Shown one piece after another: positions 1 through 6,714 of a stretch of 9,313 nucleotides of DNA. How positions within the stretch are numbered: the first letter of the stretch is position 1; each line of letters opens with the position of its first letter. The DNA lies in the NCBI GenBank assembly GCA_003164375.1, contig PLTE01000275.1:1-9313 (forward strand), in the 5' to 3' direction. This stretch comes from Hyphomicrobiales bacterium (lineage in GTDB: Bacteria; Pseudomonadota; Alphaproteobacteria; Rhizobiales; Xanthobacteraceae). The translations under genes and the position numbers were made by a program. The notes beneath the pieces are model-generated. The model saw nothing but the letters and a program-made list of their open reading frames with translations, searched no databases and was not told the DNA's origin.

Positions 1-240
1 CGGCACTATGACCGGAGCGTGAGGTGCCTCACTGGACTGGGATAGGCGATGCCGGGCAACGCCCGTGCAGACTACGTCCCAGGAAGCCTGGCCTGATGCT
101 GAGCCACGGGGATGAGAAACTCCCGGTGGCGAGAACCGCGGTGGAACGCCGATAGGCGAGCCCCCTTCGCTAAGGGGGCGCCGCACCCGCAGGTGCGGAG
201 TGGAGTACGCGCCTGTCGGCGTTCCGCTTCCTTTTTTTCT
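1..240 (+). ncRNA. Unidentified structured RNA, 5' end possibly outside window
   Basis: This region has no convincing reading frame but is full of paired arms. Helices seen directly: 37-43 with 76-82 (7 bp including one G-U), enclosing a hairpin 53-57/61-65; 103-112 with 121-130 (nine pairs around one G-G mismatch, loop UGAGAAAC); and 141-158 with 210-227 (18 continuous pairs, two or three of them G-U). The last stem encloses two compact tetraloop hairpins, 160-167/172-179 and 181-187/192-198, making a three-way junction. Seven T residues follow (232-238), so the RNA should read on the plus strand and end near 238. I looked for signatures of RNase P RNA (GAGGAAAGUCC, ACAGAAA), tmRNA, SRP RNA and common riboswitches and found none, and the branched fold does not resemble rod-like 6S RNA. 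The family is unknown. It could be a free sRNA or the 3' part of a longer structured element. Confidence 0.55.
141..239 (+). terminator. Branched terminator-like stem plus T tract
   Basis: An 18-bp stem (141-158 with 210-227) is followed at once by TTCC and seven T residues, as in factor-independent termination. Unusually, the stem is not capped by one loop but by two separate hairpins (160-179 and 181-198) and an unpaired 199-209 segment. The wobble pairs in the long stem (142-226, 153-215) keep pairing despite base differences. It most likely forms the 3' domain of the structured RNA as well as its terminator. Confidence 0.5.
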
Positions 241-242
241 TA

Positions 243-358
243 TCGTCATTGCGAATGAGAGCGAAGGAAACCAGTCGGGTGGTACGGAAAACTTAATCGG
301 CCAAGGGTTCTGCACCGCTTCTGGATCGCTTCGTCGCTACCGTTCCTCGCAAAGACGA
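243..358. repeat. REP-like extragenic inverted repeat, degraded
   Basis: The left arm (about 243-274) begins TCGTCATTGCGA and ends CGAAGGAAACCAG. The right arm (about 321-358) begins CTGGATCGCTTCGTCGC and ends CGCAAAGACGA. The reverse complement of the right arm matches the left arm with scattered differences and a few gaps. From general knowledge, repeats with the core CGTCATTGCGAG...GAAGCAATCCAG are scattered many times between genes in Bradyrhizobium and related genomes. The 46-base centre is unpaired and looks unrelated. The many mismatches suggest an old copy. Confidence 0.6.
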
Positions 359-508
359 CCGGGACCGTTGGCTGTTTGACACCGAGGCCTGCGAACTCGC
401 ACGCGAATGCGTCGCGAGAACAAATTTCCTTTTCCGCCTCTACCTGCGTGCGATGAATGAAAAGAGTATATAGAGTGGCTTGATCGTAACGAGACAGGCT
501 GGCTCCCC
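359..508 (+). promoter_or_regulatory. Leader and probable promoter region of the fumarase cluster
   Basis: This is the short intergenic stretch just ahead of the fumarase gene. A TATATA hexamer at 467-472 could be a -10 element about 37 nt ahead of the start codon, but no good -35 match lies 16-18 bp upstream. The best ribosome-binding candidate is a weak GAGACAGG near 491-498. No riboswitch-like fold was noticed. The promoter position is a guess from spacing. Confidence 0.25.
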
Positions 509-2167
509 ATGAACGCCCCCCTCACCGAACACCCCATCCCCCCCTACCACCACGCCCCGCTGTTCCCGCTCGGCAAGGACACTACGCCCTACCGCAAGAT
601 CGCCGCCGAGGGCCTGCGCGTCGAGAAGGTCATGGGCCAGGAGGTGCTGGTGGTGCCGCGCGAGGCGTTGCGGGCACTGTCGGAAGCGGCGTTTGCCGAT
701 ATCGCGCATCTGTTGCGCCCGGCGCATCTGGCGAGCCTCAAGCATATCGTCGAGGATCCCGAGGCGTCGGATAACGACAAGTTCGTGGCTTACGATTTTC
801 TCAAGAACGCCAATATCGCGGCCGGCGGCGTGTTGCCGATGTGCCAGGACACCGGCACTGCGATCATCATGGGCAAGAAGGGCCGCTTGGTTTGGAGCGA
901 CGGCGACGACGAGGCCGCGCTCGCCGAGGGCGCGCGCGACGCTTACCTCAAACGCAATCTGCGCTATTCGCAGCTCGCGCCGATCACCATGTTCGAGGAA
1001 AAGAACACCAAGAACAACATGCCGGCGCAGGTCGAGATTTACGCTGAGAGTGCGGGCGACTACGACGCGGCCTACAAATTCCTGTTCATCGCCAAAGGCG
1101 GCGGCTCGGCCAACAAGGCGTTTTTGTTCCAGGCGACGCCGTCGATTTTGACCCGCGAGCGCATGCTGGCGTTCCTGAAGGAAAAAGTCCTCACGCTCGG
1201 CACCGCGGCGTGCCCGCCTTATCATCTCGCCATCGTCATCGGCGGCACCTCGGCCGAGCAGACGATGAAGACCGTCAAGCTCGCGTCGGTCAAATATTAC
1301 GACACGCTGCCGGACCACGGTTCTGAGGACGGCCATGCGTTCCGCGACAAGGAGATGGAGGGCGAGATCCTGAAGATGACGCAGTCGCTCGGCGTCGGTG
1401 CGCAGTTCGGCGGCAAATATTTCTGCCACGACGTGCGCGTCATCCGGCTGCCGCGCCACGGCGCCTCGCTTCCCATCGGCTTGGGCGTGTCGTGTTCGGC
1501 CGACCGCCAGGCGGTCGGCAAGATCACCAAAGACGGCGTGTTCCTGGAAGAGCTCGAGCATAATCCGGCGAAATATCTGCCGGAGGTCGACACCACTCAT
1601 CTCGGCGGCGACGTGGTGAAGATCGATCTCAACCTGCCGATGAAGGAAATCCTGGCGCAGCTCGCCAAATATCCGATCAAGACGCGGCTGTCGCTCTCGG
1701 GCCCGATGATCGTCGCGCGGGATCTCGCGCACGCGAAGTTGCGCGAACGGCTGGAAAAGGGCCAGGGCCTGCCTGATTATTTCAAGAACCATCCGATCTA
1801 TTACGCGGGACCTGCGAAAACGCCGGAAGGCTATGCCTCGGGCGCGTTCGGCCCGACCACTGCCGGCCGCATGGATAGTTTCGTCGACGATTTCCAGGCC
1901 GCGGGCGGCTCCATGGTATCGGTGGCGAAGGGCAACCGCTCGCCCGCGGTGCGCGACGCTTGCAAGAAGCACGGCGGTTTCTACCTCGCCTCGATCGGCG
2001 GGGCCGCGGCCAACCTCGCCGAGCATTGCATCAAGAAAGTCGAGACCGTGGAATATCCCGAGCTCGGCATGGAAGCGATCTGGCGCATCGAAGTCGTCGA
2101 CTTTCCGGCCTTCATCGTCATCGACGACAAGGGCAACGACTTCTTCAAGGAATTGCATCTGGGATAG
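509..2167 (+). CDS. fumA: Class I (iron-sulfur) fumarate hydratase
   Basis: The 552-residue product interconverts fumarate and L-malate in the TCA cycle, in the cytoplasm, using an oxygen-sensitive 4Fe-4S cluster. Length agrees with E. coli FumA/FumB (about 548). The three cluster cysteines are present in their family contexts: C112 in PMCQDTGTA, C235 in AACPPYHLA and C329 in VSCSADRQ. The N-terminal alpha-type domain covers roughly residues 1-340. The beta-type domain follows, with SLSGPMIVARDLAHAK and the GPTTAGRMDSF stretch near residue 450. The ATG is followed by a conserved-looking HPIPPYHHAPLFPLG segment, which supports this start, although the Shine-Dalgarno match is weak. It is the first gene of a probable three-gene transcript, with the adenylate cyclase beginning 10 nt after its stop. 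Which fum symbol applies is uncertain; the enzyme class is very secure. Confidence 0.96.
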   Translation: MNAPLTEHPIPPYHHAPLFPLGKDTTPYRKIAAEGLRVEKVMGQEVLVVPREALRALSEAAFADIAHLLRPAHLASLKHIVEDPEASDNDKFVAYDFLKNANIAAGGVLPMCQDTGTAIIMGKKGRLVWSDGDDEAALAEGARDAYLKRNLRYSQLAPITMFEEKNTKNNMPAQVEIYAESAGDYDAAYKFLFIAKGGGSANKAFLFQATPSILTRERMLAFLKEKVLTLGTAACPPYHLAIVIGGTSAEQTMKTVKLASVKYYDTLPDHGSEDGHAFRDKEMEGEILKMTQSLGVGAQFGGKYFCHDVRVIRLPRHGASLPIGLGVSCSADRQAVGKITKDGVFLEELEHNPAKYLPEVDTTHLGGDVVKIDLNLPMKEILAQLAKYPIKTRLSLSGPMIVARDLAHAKLRERLEKGQGLPDYFKNHPIYYAGPAKTPEGYASGAFGPTTAGRMDSFVDDFQAAGGSMVSVAKGNRSPAVRDACKKHGGFYLASIGGAAANLAEHCIKKVETVEYPELGMEAIWRIEVVDFPAFIVIDDKGNDFFKELHLG

Positions 2168-2177
2168 ACTGAGGACC

Positions 2178-3362
2178 GTGACGCCGGAGCCCGCATCGCC
2201 AAAATCGATTGTCGACTGGCTCATCGACGGGGCGCGATCCGCGCCGTTGCCGCCGGACGTGCTCACCGAATTATGCGAGCGGCTCACCGCGATCGGCTTT
2301 CCGATCTGGCGCGCGGTGGTGTTCGTGCGGACCTTGCATCCGCAGCTCGTGGGCCGCCTGTTCGTGTGGACGCCGGATAAGGGGACGGTCGTCAACGAAG
2401 GCACATTCGAATTGCTGGAGCGCGACGTATTCCGCAACAGCCCGATGGCGCAGATCAAGAGCGCCGCCACCATGCGGCGCCGCCTTGCCGATCCGGATTG
2501 TCCGCTTGACTATCCGATCCTGCATGATCTGCGCAAACAAGGCGTGACCGACTATGTGATCTCGCCGTTTCGCTTTACCAACGACCAAGTTCACTTTGCC
2601 TCGTGGGCGACGCGGCAGCCGGGCGGATTTACCGACGCCGAAATGGCGATCATAGAATCGGTCAACGCGCCCTTGGCGCGGGTCGCCGAAATCCGCGCCG
2701 CGCACCGCCTGGCCGGCAATCTGTTGGCGACCTATGTCGGCCAGAACGCCGGCGCGCGCGTGCTTGCCGGGCAAATCCGGCGCGGCTTTACCGAACAGAT
2801 TCATGCCGCGATCTGGCTCTCCGACATGCGCGGCTTCACCAAGCTCGCCGACCGGCTTGCGCCGCAAGCACTGGTCGACCTGCTCAACCGCTATTTCGAT
2901 TGCCAGGTTCCGCCCATCACCGAACACGGCGGCGAAGTGCTCAAATTCATGGGTGACGGGCTATTGGCGATATTTCCGATCGGTACAGGTTCGGATGCCG
3001 CTGCGGTGTGCGAAGCTGCGCTCAAGGCGGCGCTTGCCGCGCGCGCCAAAGTCGCCGTGCTCGAGGCGACGGCGGACGACGCCGAGGCGGTGCGCTTCGG
3101 GCTTGCGCTCCATGTCGGCGACGTTCTTTATGGCAATATCGGCAGCGGCAACCGGCTGGATTTTACCTGCATCGGGCCTGCGGTAAATTTGGCGGCGCGG
3201 CTCGAAAAACTCGCCGGCACGCTTGGCCGCACCGTTCTGGCGTCGCAGGAATTTGCCGGGCACTGCCGGGAGTTTGTGCCGATCGGCAATTTCGCGGTGG
3301 CGGGATTTGCCGAGGAGCAGACGGTCTTTGGGCTTTCGGACGAAGGGAAACAAACGCTGTGA
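2178..3362 (+). CDS. Class III adenylate cyclase with N-terminal sensor-like region
   Basis: The 394-residue protein should convert ATP to cyclic AMP. The C-terminal catalytic domain (about 208-385) has all class III determinants: metal aspartates D216 (in SDMRGFT) and D260 (in KFMGDG), adenine-selecting K256, T330 at the second purine-specifying position (in DFTCIG), and transition-state residues N337 and R341 (in VNLAARLE). Lysine plus threonine marks subclass IIIb, whose members are often bicarbonate-stimulated. Residues 1-205 resemble the GAF-like sensor regions of rhizobial cyclases, ending in an FTDAEMAIIES stretch; the ligand is unknown. No transmembrane segment is apparent, so it is probably soluble. 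The start is a GTG, 10 nt after the fumarase stop; the next in-frame candidates (TTG, then GTG) lie 24 to 28 codons later, and AGGA at 2172-2175 is rather close. The stop overlaps the next gene's GTG by 4 nt. A regulatory link to fumarase is inferred from position only. Confidence 0.92.
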   Translation: MTPEPASPKSIVDWLIDGARSAPLPPDVLTELCERLTAIGFPIWRAVVFVRTLHPQLVGRLFVWTPDKGTVVNEGTFELLERDVFRNSPMAQIKSAATMRRRLADPDCPLDYPILHDLRKQGVTDYVISPFRFTNDQVHFASWATRQPGGFTDAEMAIIESVNAPLARVAEIRAAHRLAGNLLATYVGQNAGARVLAGQIRRGFTEQIHAAIWLSDMRGFTKLADRLAPQALVDLLNRYFDCQVPPITEHGGEVLKFMGDGLLAIFPIGTGSDAAAVCEAALKAALAARAKVAVLEATADDAEAVRFGLALHVGDVLYGNIGSGNRLDFTCIGPAVNLAARLEKLAGTLGRTVLASQEFAGHCREFVPIGNFAVAGFAEEQTVFGLSDEGKQTL

Positions 3363-4258
3363 ATACGATGACCGCGACGGCGAGAATCAAAGGCCCGCTG
3401 GTTTGGCGCGATATGGACCAGCAGGAGCTCGACGACGCCTACGATCAGACCGTCTATGCGTCGAACCGCGACCAGCTCGCCAAGCGCCGGGTCGCCAACA
3501 GCGCCACTGCGCGCGCCCGCATCGGCGAACCGGCACGCTTCGCCTATGGGCCGACGCCGATCGAGGGACTCGACCTTTATCGTTGCAATGCGCCGCATGC
3601 GCCCATCGCAATCTTCATTCATGGCGGCGCCTGGCGCAGTGGCACAGCGTCCGAATTCGCCTTTTTGGCCGAGCCCTTCGTGCAGGCGGGCGCGCATTTC
3701 GCGGTGGTCGATTTCATCACCGTCGACGATGCCGGCGGCAGCCTGTTCCCGATGGTCGAGCAGGTGCGGCGCGCGGCAGGCTTTGTCTATCGCAACGCCG
3801 ACGCGATCGGCTGCGACCGCAACCGGCTGTATCTCATCTCGCATTCGTCCGGCTCGCACCTTGCCGGCTGCGTGGTCACGCATGACTGGACGAAAGAGGG
3901 TCTGCCGCCCGACATTCTCAAGGGCGCGACGCTGTCGAGCGGCATGTACGATCTTACGCCGGTGCGGCTGTCGAAGCGCTCGAAATACGTGAAATTCACC
4001 GATGCGATGGAAGCGCAGTTAAGCGCCATCCGCCACCTCGACAAGCTGAACACGCCGCTGGTTCTGACCTACGGCAGCTACGAGTCGCCGGAGTTCCAGC
4101 GTCAGACGTCCGATTTTGCCGCGGCCGTGAAAGCGGCCGGCAAGCCGGCCGCGCTTCTGGTCGGCGAAGCCTACAATCATTTCGAGATGCTGGAGACGCT
4201 CGCCAATCCTTACGGCTTGCTCGGCCGCGCGGTGCTGGCTCAGATCGGGCTGGTTTGA
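3359..4258 (+). CDS. Alpha/beta hydrolase, arylformamidase (kynurenine formamidase)-like
   Basis: The 299-residue soluble protein has the fold marks of the alpha/beta hydrolase esterase/arylformamidase group. HGGAW (88-92) forms the oxyanion loop, and S163 in SHSSGSHLAG is the likely nucleophile. E242 in GSYESPEFQRQ is the likely acid, at the position where animal kynurenine formamidase has Asp in a DSPEF context. H274 in NHFEML is the likely general base. Two departures from the usual pattern are visible: the first glycine of GxSxG is Ser161, and the acid is Glu. The GTG start at 3359 overlaps the cyclase stop (GTGA) and has AAGGGA at 3343-3348 about 10 nt upstream. ATG at 3368 is an alternative only three codons on, with a poorly spaced ribosome site. 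N-formylkynurenine hydrolysis is possible, but a general esterase is equally compatible. Confidence 0.88.
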   Translation: MNTMTATARIKGPLVWRDMDQQELDDAYDQTVYASNRDQLAKRRVANSATARARIGEPARFAYGPTPIEGLDLYRCNAPHAPIAIFIHGGAWRSGTASEFAFLAEPFVQAGAHFAVVDFITVDDAGGSLFPMVEQVRRAAGFVYRNADAIGCDRNRLYLISHSSGSHLAGCVVTHDWTKEGLPPDILKGATLSSGMYDLTPVRLSKRSKYVKFTDAMEAQLSAIRHLDKLNTPLVLTYGSYESPEFQRQTSDFAAAVKAAGKPAALLVGEAYNHFEMLETLANPYGLLGRAVLAQIGLV

Positions 4259-4262
4259 AAGC

Positions 4263-4481
4263 TCAGGCCGCTTCCGGGGTCTGCGCGGCGTTCGGCTTTG
4301 AAGTTTGGCGCAGCGAGGTGCGGATAAGTTCGGCGCCGCAGCGCCGGCAGGCAAAAATCGTATCTTCGACGTCTGTGGTGATGGGGCGGCGACCGTGAAA
4401 GACCATACGGCCCGCGCAGACCGGACAAGGCATCATCAGTGAGGGCAGGCTCGAGGCGGTCGATACTGCTGTATGGCGCAT
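4263..4481 (-). CDS. Small zinc-ribbon protein, function unknown
   Basis: The 72-residue product carries two CxxC pairs: C19/C22 in PCPVCAGRM and C45/C48 in ACRRCGAEL, 22 residues apart, a typical structural zinc-ribbon arrangement. About 25 residues follow the second pair, rich in Thr, Gln, Ala and Pro and probably disordered. It converges with the hydrolase, with only four nucleotides between the stop codons. ATG at 4481 is the longest start, but ATG at 4436 or 4433 would give 57 or 56 residues beginning just before the first CxxC and may be the true one. No strong Shine-Dalgarno is seen at either. Such proteins may bind nucleic acid or a protein partner; no role is assigned. The overlapping frame at 4240-4485 lacks such a motif and is treated as a shadow. 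Confidence 0.62.
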   Translation of the reverse strand: MRHTAVSTASSLPSLMMPCPVCAGRMVFHGRRPITTDVEDTIFACRRCGAELIRTSLRQTSKPNAAQTPEAA

Positions 4482-4525
4482 TCACATACCCAAGATTGGA
4501 GGTGCACCCTGGATGACCGATTTAT

Positions 4526-4556
4526 GAATTACTGGCCCGATTTGCGGCGGAGTCAA
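4526..4556 (-). promoter_or_regulatory. Possible sigma-70 promoter for the zinc-ribbon gene
   Basis: On the minus strand TTGACT (4556 down to 4551) is followed after 19 bases by TAATTC (4531 down to 4526). Both resemble the housekeeping consensus TTGACA/TATAAT, though the spacer is longer than the ideal 17. It would start transcription near 4519, about 38 nt ahead of the ATG at 4481. It is the only good -35 match noticed between pncA and this gene. Confidence 0.3.
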
Positions 4557-4638
4557 GAAAAATTGTGCAACGCACGCGTTTCCGCTGCGCTGCGGGACAC
4601 CCCTTTCGGGGGATAACCTTACCGTGGCTGCATGTCAG

Positions 4639-4656
4639 AAAACGTCCGGTGGACGG
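4639..4656 (-). terminator. Weak candidate terminator downstream of pncA
   Basis: On the minus strand, CGTCC (4655-4651) pairs with GGACG (4647-4643) around a 3-nt loop and is followed by TTTTCTG. The stem is only five pairs and the T run only four, so this would be an inefficient terminator. A second hairpin lies over the pncA stop codon: 4680-4685 pairs with 4692-4697 and the TAA sits in its loop, but no T run follows it. Confidence 0.25.
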
Positions 4657-4687
4657 CATTCGTTCCGAAAGCCGGATTTGGCGGCGT

Positions 4688-5353
4688 TTATGCCGCCGTT
4701 TGTGGGATGAAATCGCGCGCCGCGATGCAGGGAATGCCAAGCGCCGCGAGGCTTTCGCGCGTGGCGTCGACCGAACCGTTAAGGTCGATGCCGCGACAGG
4801 CGTCCTCGACCATGCAGGCGGCAAAGCCTTCGCGGCTGGCGTCCTCGGCCGAATAGCGCACGCAAAAATCGAACGCCAGGCCAGCGAGAAACACCCGCGT
4901 GACGCCGCGTTCGCGAAGATAACCGACCAGGCCCGTCGGCGTCTTGCGGTCGTTTTCGTAAAACGCCGAATAGGAGTCGATCAGGCGGTCGGTGCCCTTG
5001 CGCAGCACCAATCCGGCATGGGGAATTTGCAAGCGTTCGTGAAATTCGGCGCCCGGCGTTTGCTGCACGCAATGGTCGGGCCACAGCACTTGCGGACCGT
5101 AGTCAACCGTTATCGTCTCGAAAGCGCGCTTGCCCGGGTGCGACGAAGCGAACGAGAGGTGTCCGCGCGGATGCCAATCCTGCGTCAACACGACGTTGCG
5201 AAACGCCGCGGCGAGACGATTGATGAGCGGCACGACTTCATCGCCGCGCGGCACGGCGAGCGCGCCGCCTGGACAAAAATCGTTCTGCACGTCGACGACG
5301 ATCAGTACGTCGTGATCGCCGGGCAAAATGGCTTCATTTGTGGCTTCGCTCAC
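4688..5353 (-). CDS. pncA: Nicotinamidase / pyrazinamidase
   Basis: The 221-residue cysteine hydrolase of the isochorismatase-like fold deamidates nicotinamide to nicotinate, the first step of NAD salvage in the cytoplasm. The Asp-Lys-Cys triad is D21 (VDVQNDF), K119 (RKGTD) and C164 (FDFCV). The metal ligands D59 and H61 (TQDWHP) and H94 (WPDHC) are present. Spacing and length match E. coli PncA (213 residues, triad 10/111/156). I chose GTG at 5353 because it overlaps the pncB stop as GTGA, which suggests translational coupling. A TTG at 5371 would add six residues and overlap pncB further. The gene follows pncB in one transcript, so nicotinamidase and the enzyme that uses its product would be made together. 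The stop codon lies in the loop of a six-pair hairpin (4680-4697). Confidence 0.95.
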   Translation of the reverse strand: MSEATNEAILPGDHDVLIVVDVQNDFCPGGALAVPRGDEVVPLINRLAAAFRNVVLTQDWHPRGHLSFASSHPGKRAFETITVDYGPQVLWPDHCVQQTPGAEFHERLQIPHAGLVLRKGTDRLIDSYSAFYENDRKTPTGLVGYLRERGVTRVFLAGLAFDFCVRYSAEDASREGFAACMVEDACRGIDLNGSVDATRESLAALGIPCIAARDFIPQTAA

Positions 5354-6714
5354 GTTTTGGCCCCCGGCCAAGCTCGCGCTTGCAAGCGGGCGTCGACCTC
5401 GGCGGCGAGCTTGACCAGATCGTCGGCGACCTCGACCGAATAGCCGGCGCCAGGCTCCAGCCGCCGTAACGCTTCCGGCAAACGTTCAAGCTCGTGCTTG
5501 GCGTGCCGCCGTATCTCATCGAGCGACGGCGATGGCGCCAAACGCCGGCCGCCGCGCATGACCGGATGGATGAGCGGCTCGCCGGCTTTGTCGTGGCTCT
5601 CCAGCGTTATCAGATCGCCGGCCATTCGGCCGTCAGTGCCGTAGCGCCGCCATACTTGCTTGCGGCCCGGCCAGGTCGCCTTCTTCTCCGAGCGCTTGCG
5701 CCGCGCCGTGCCGGCATAATCCTGCAATTTGTAAACGCAATCGAGCGACGGCACGTCCGCGGACGTGGTCAGGCTGGTGCCGATGCCGATACCGTCGATC
5801 GGCGCATTGGCGCGCGCGAAAGCGAGCAGCGAATCTTCGTCGAGCCCGCCGCTGACAAAGATAGTCACCGCCTTGAGCCCGCCCTGGTCGAGAATGCCGC
5901 GCACGCTCTTGGCGAGCGCAATGAGATCGCCGCTGTCGAGACGAACGCCGCGGATCGTGATCCCCGCCGCTTTGAGCGTTGGCGCAAGGGCTACGACTTT
6001 GCGCGCGGCTAACTCGGTATCGTAGGTGTCGAGCAGCAACACGACATTGCCGGGATGTGCCCGGGCGAAGGCTTCGAACGCCGCCGTCTCGTCGTCGAAC
6101 GCCTCGATGAAGGAATGCGCCATAGTGCCGTAGAGCGGGATGCCGAAATTCTCGCCGGCCAGCACCGTGGCTGTGCCGGCGAAGCCCGCAATGTAACTGG
6201 CGCGCGCCGCCATCAAGCCGGCCTCGGCGCCGTGGGCGCGCCGCAGTCCGAAATCGACCAGCAGTTTATTCGGGGCAGCGAGTACCGAACGCGCCGCCTT
6301 GGCGGCGACCAGGGTTTGATAGTGCAGGATATTGATCAGACGCGATTCGACGAATTGGGCCTGCGGCAGTGGCGCGGTGACCCGCAAGATCGGCTCGTTG
6401 GCGAAGAACGCCGTGCCTTCCGGCATAGCGTCGATATCGCCGGTAAAGCGGAAGTTGTGAAGATAATCGATGAGCTTTGCATTGAACTTGCCGGTACGAT
6501 CGAGCCAGGCGATCTCGACCGGTGAAAAACGAAGATTCTCGAGAAAATCGAGTGCCTGATCCAGCCCCGCTGCCAGCAAAAACCCCCGCCGGGCGGGCAG
6601 CCCGCGAACGAATAATTCGAACACCGCGTTTTGCGTGTCGCCATGGTCCAGGTAAGCCTGGATCATGGTGATCTGATAGAGATCGGTCAGCAGCGGACTG
6701 GTCGCGGGTTCCAT
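5350..6714 (-). CDS. pncB: Nicotinate phosphoribosyltransferase
   Basis: The 454-residue cytoplasmic enzyme joins nicotinate to PRPP, making nicotinate mononucleotide with ATP hydrolysis, the committed Preiss-Handler step to NAD. Family marks in order: LLTDLYQITM at 8-17, FELFVRGLP near 32, DFGLRRAHG near 154-162, GTMAHSFIEAF with H200 as the likely phosphorylated histidine, RLDSGDL, and GIGIGTSLTTS, a phosphate-binding loop. I chose ATG at 6714 because it puts the LLTDLYQ motif close to the N terminus, as usual in the family. GTG at 6729 or 6789 would add 5 or 25 residues with no obvious conservation. No clear Shine-Dalgarno precedes any of them. The stop TGA overlaps the pncA start. The C-terminal 60 residues are charged and probably helical. 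Confidence 0.95.
   Translation of the reverse strand: MEPATSPLLTDLYQITMIQAYLDHGDTQNAVFELFVRGLPARRGFLLAAGLDQALDFLENLRFSPVEIAWLDRTGKFNAKLIDYLHNFRFTGDIDAMPEGTAFFANEPILRVTAPLPQAQFVESRLINILHYQTLVAAKAARSVLAAPNKLLVDFGLRRAHGAEAGLMAARASYIAGFAGTATVLAGENFGIPLYGTMAHSFIEAFDDETAAFEAFARAHPGNVVLLLDTYDTELAARKVVALAPTLKAAGITIRGVRLDSGDLIALAKSVRGILDQGGLKAVTIFVSGGLDEDSLLAFARANAPIDGIGIGTSLTTSADVPSLDCVYKLQDYAGTARRKRSEKKATWPGRKQVWRRYGTDGRMAGDLITLESHDKAGEPLIHPVMRGGRRLAPSPSLDEIRRHAKHELERLPEALRRLEPGAGYSVEVADDLVKLAAEVDARLQARAWPGAKT

Noticed and set aside
85..140. Possible hammerhead-like core (CTGATG... GAGAA) or group II domain V
   Set aside because: The conserved core would need CUGAUGA and GAAA in exact positions, and domain V needs its catalytic triad and GNRA-capped 34-nt form; neither fits.
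1..240. 6S RNA, RNase P RNA, tmRNA or SRP RNA
   Set aside because: The fold is branched rather than a single rod with a central bubble, and the hallmark sequences of RNase P, tmRNA and SRP RNAs are absent.
440..2473. A 677-codon minus-strand frame antisense to fumarase and the cyclase start
   Set aside because: It lies opposite a certain fumarase gene, is rich in Arg/His/Val as expected from the complement of GC-biased codons, and shows no domain. It is a composition shadow.
4513..4615. Short plus-strand ORFs (MTDL, then about 30 codons from ATG 4524) behind a GGAGG-like sequence at 4499-4505
   Set aside because: The ribosome-site match is tempting, but the peptides are very short, lack any recognisable feature and lie in an intergenic gap antisense to a plausible promoter.
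4565..5443. A 292-codon plus-strand frame over pncA
   Set aside because: It is antisense to pncA, whose triad and metal ligands are complete; the frame is Arg/Ala-rich and motif-free.
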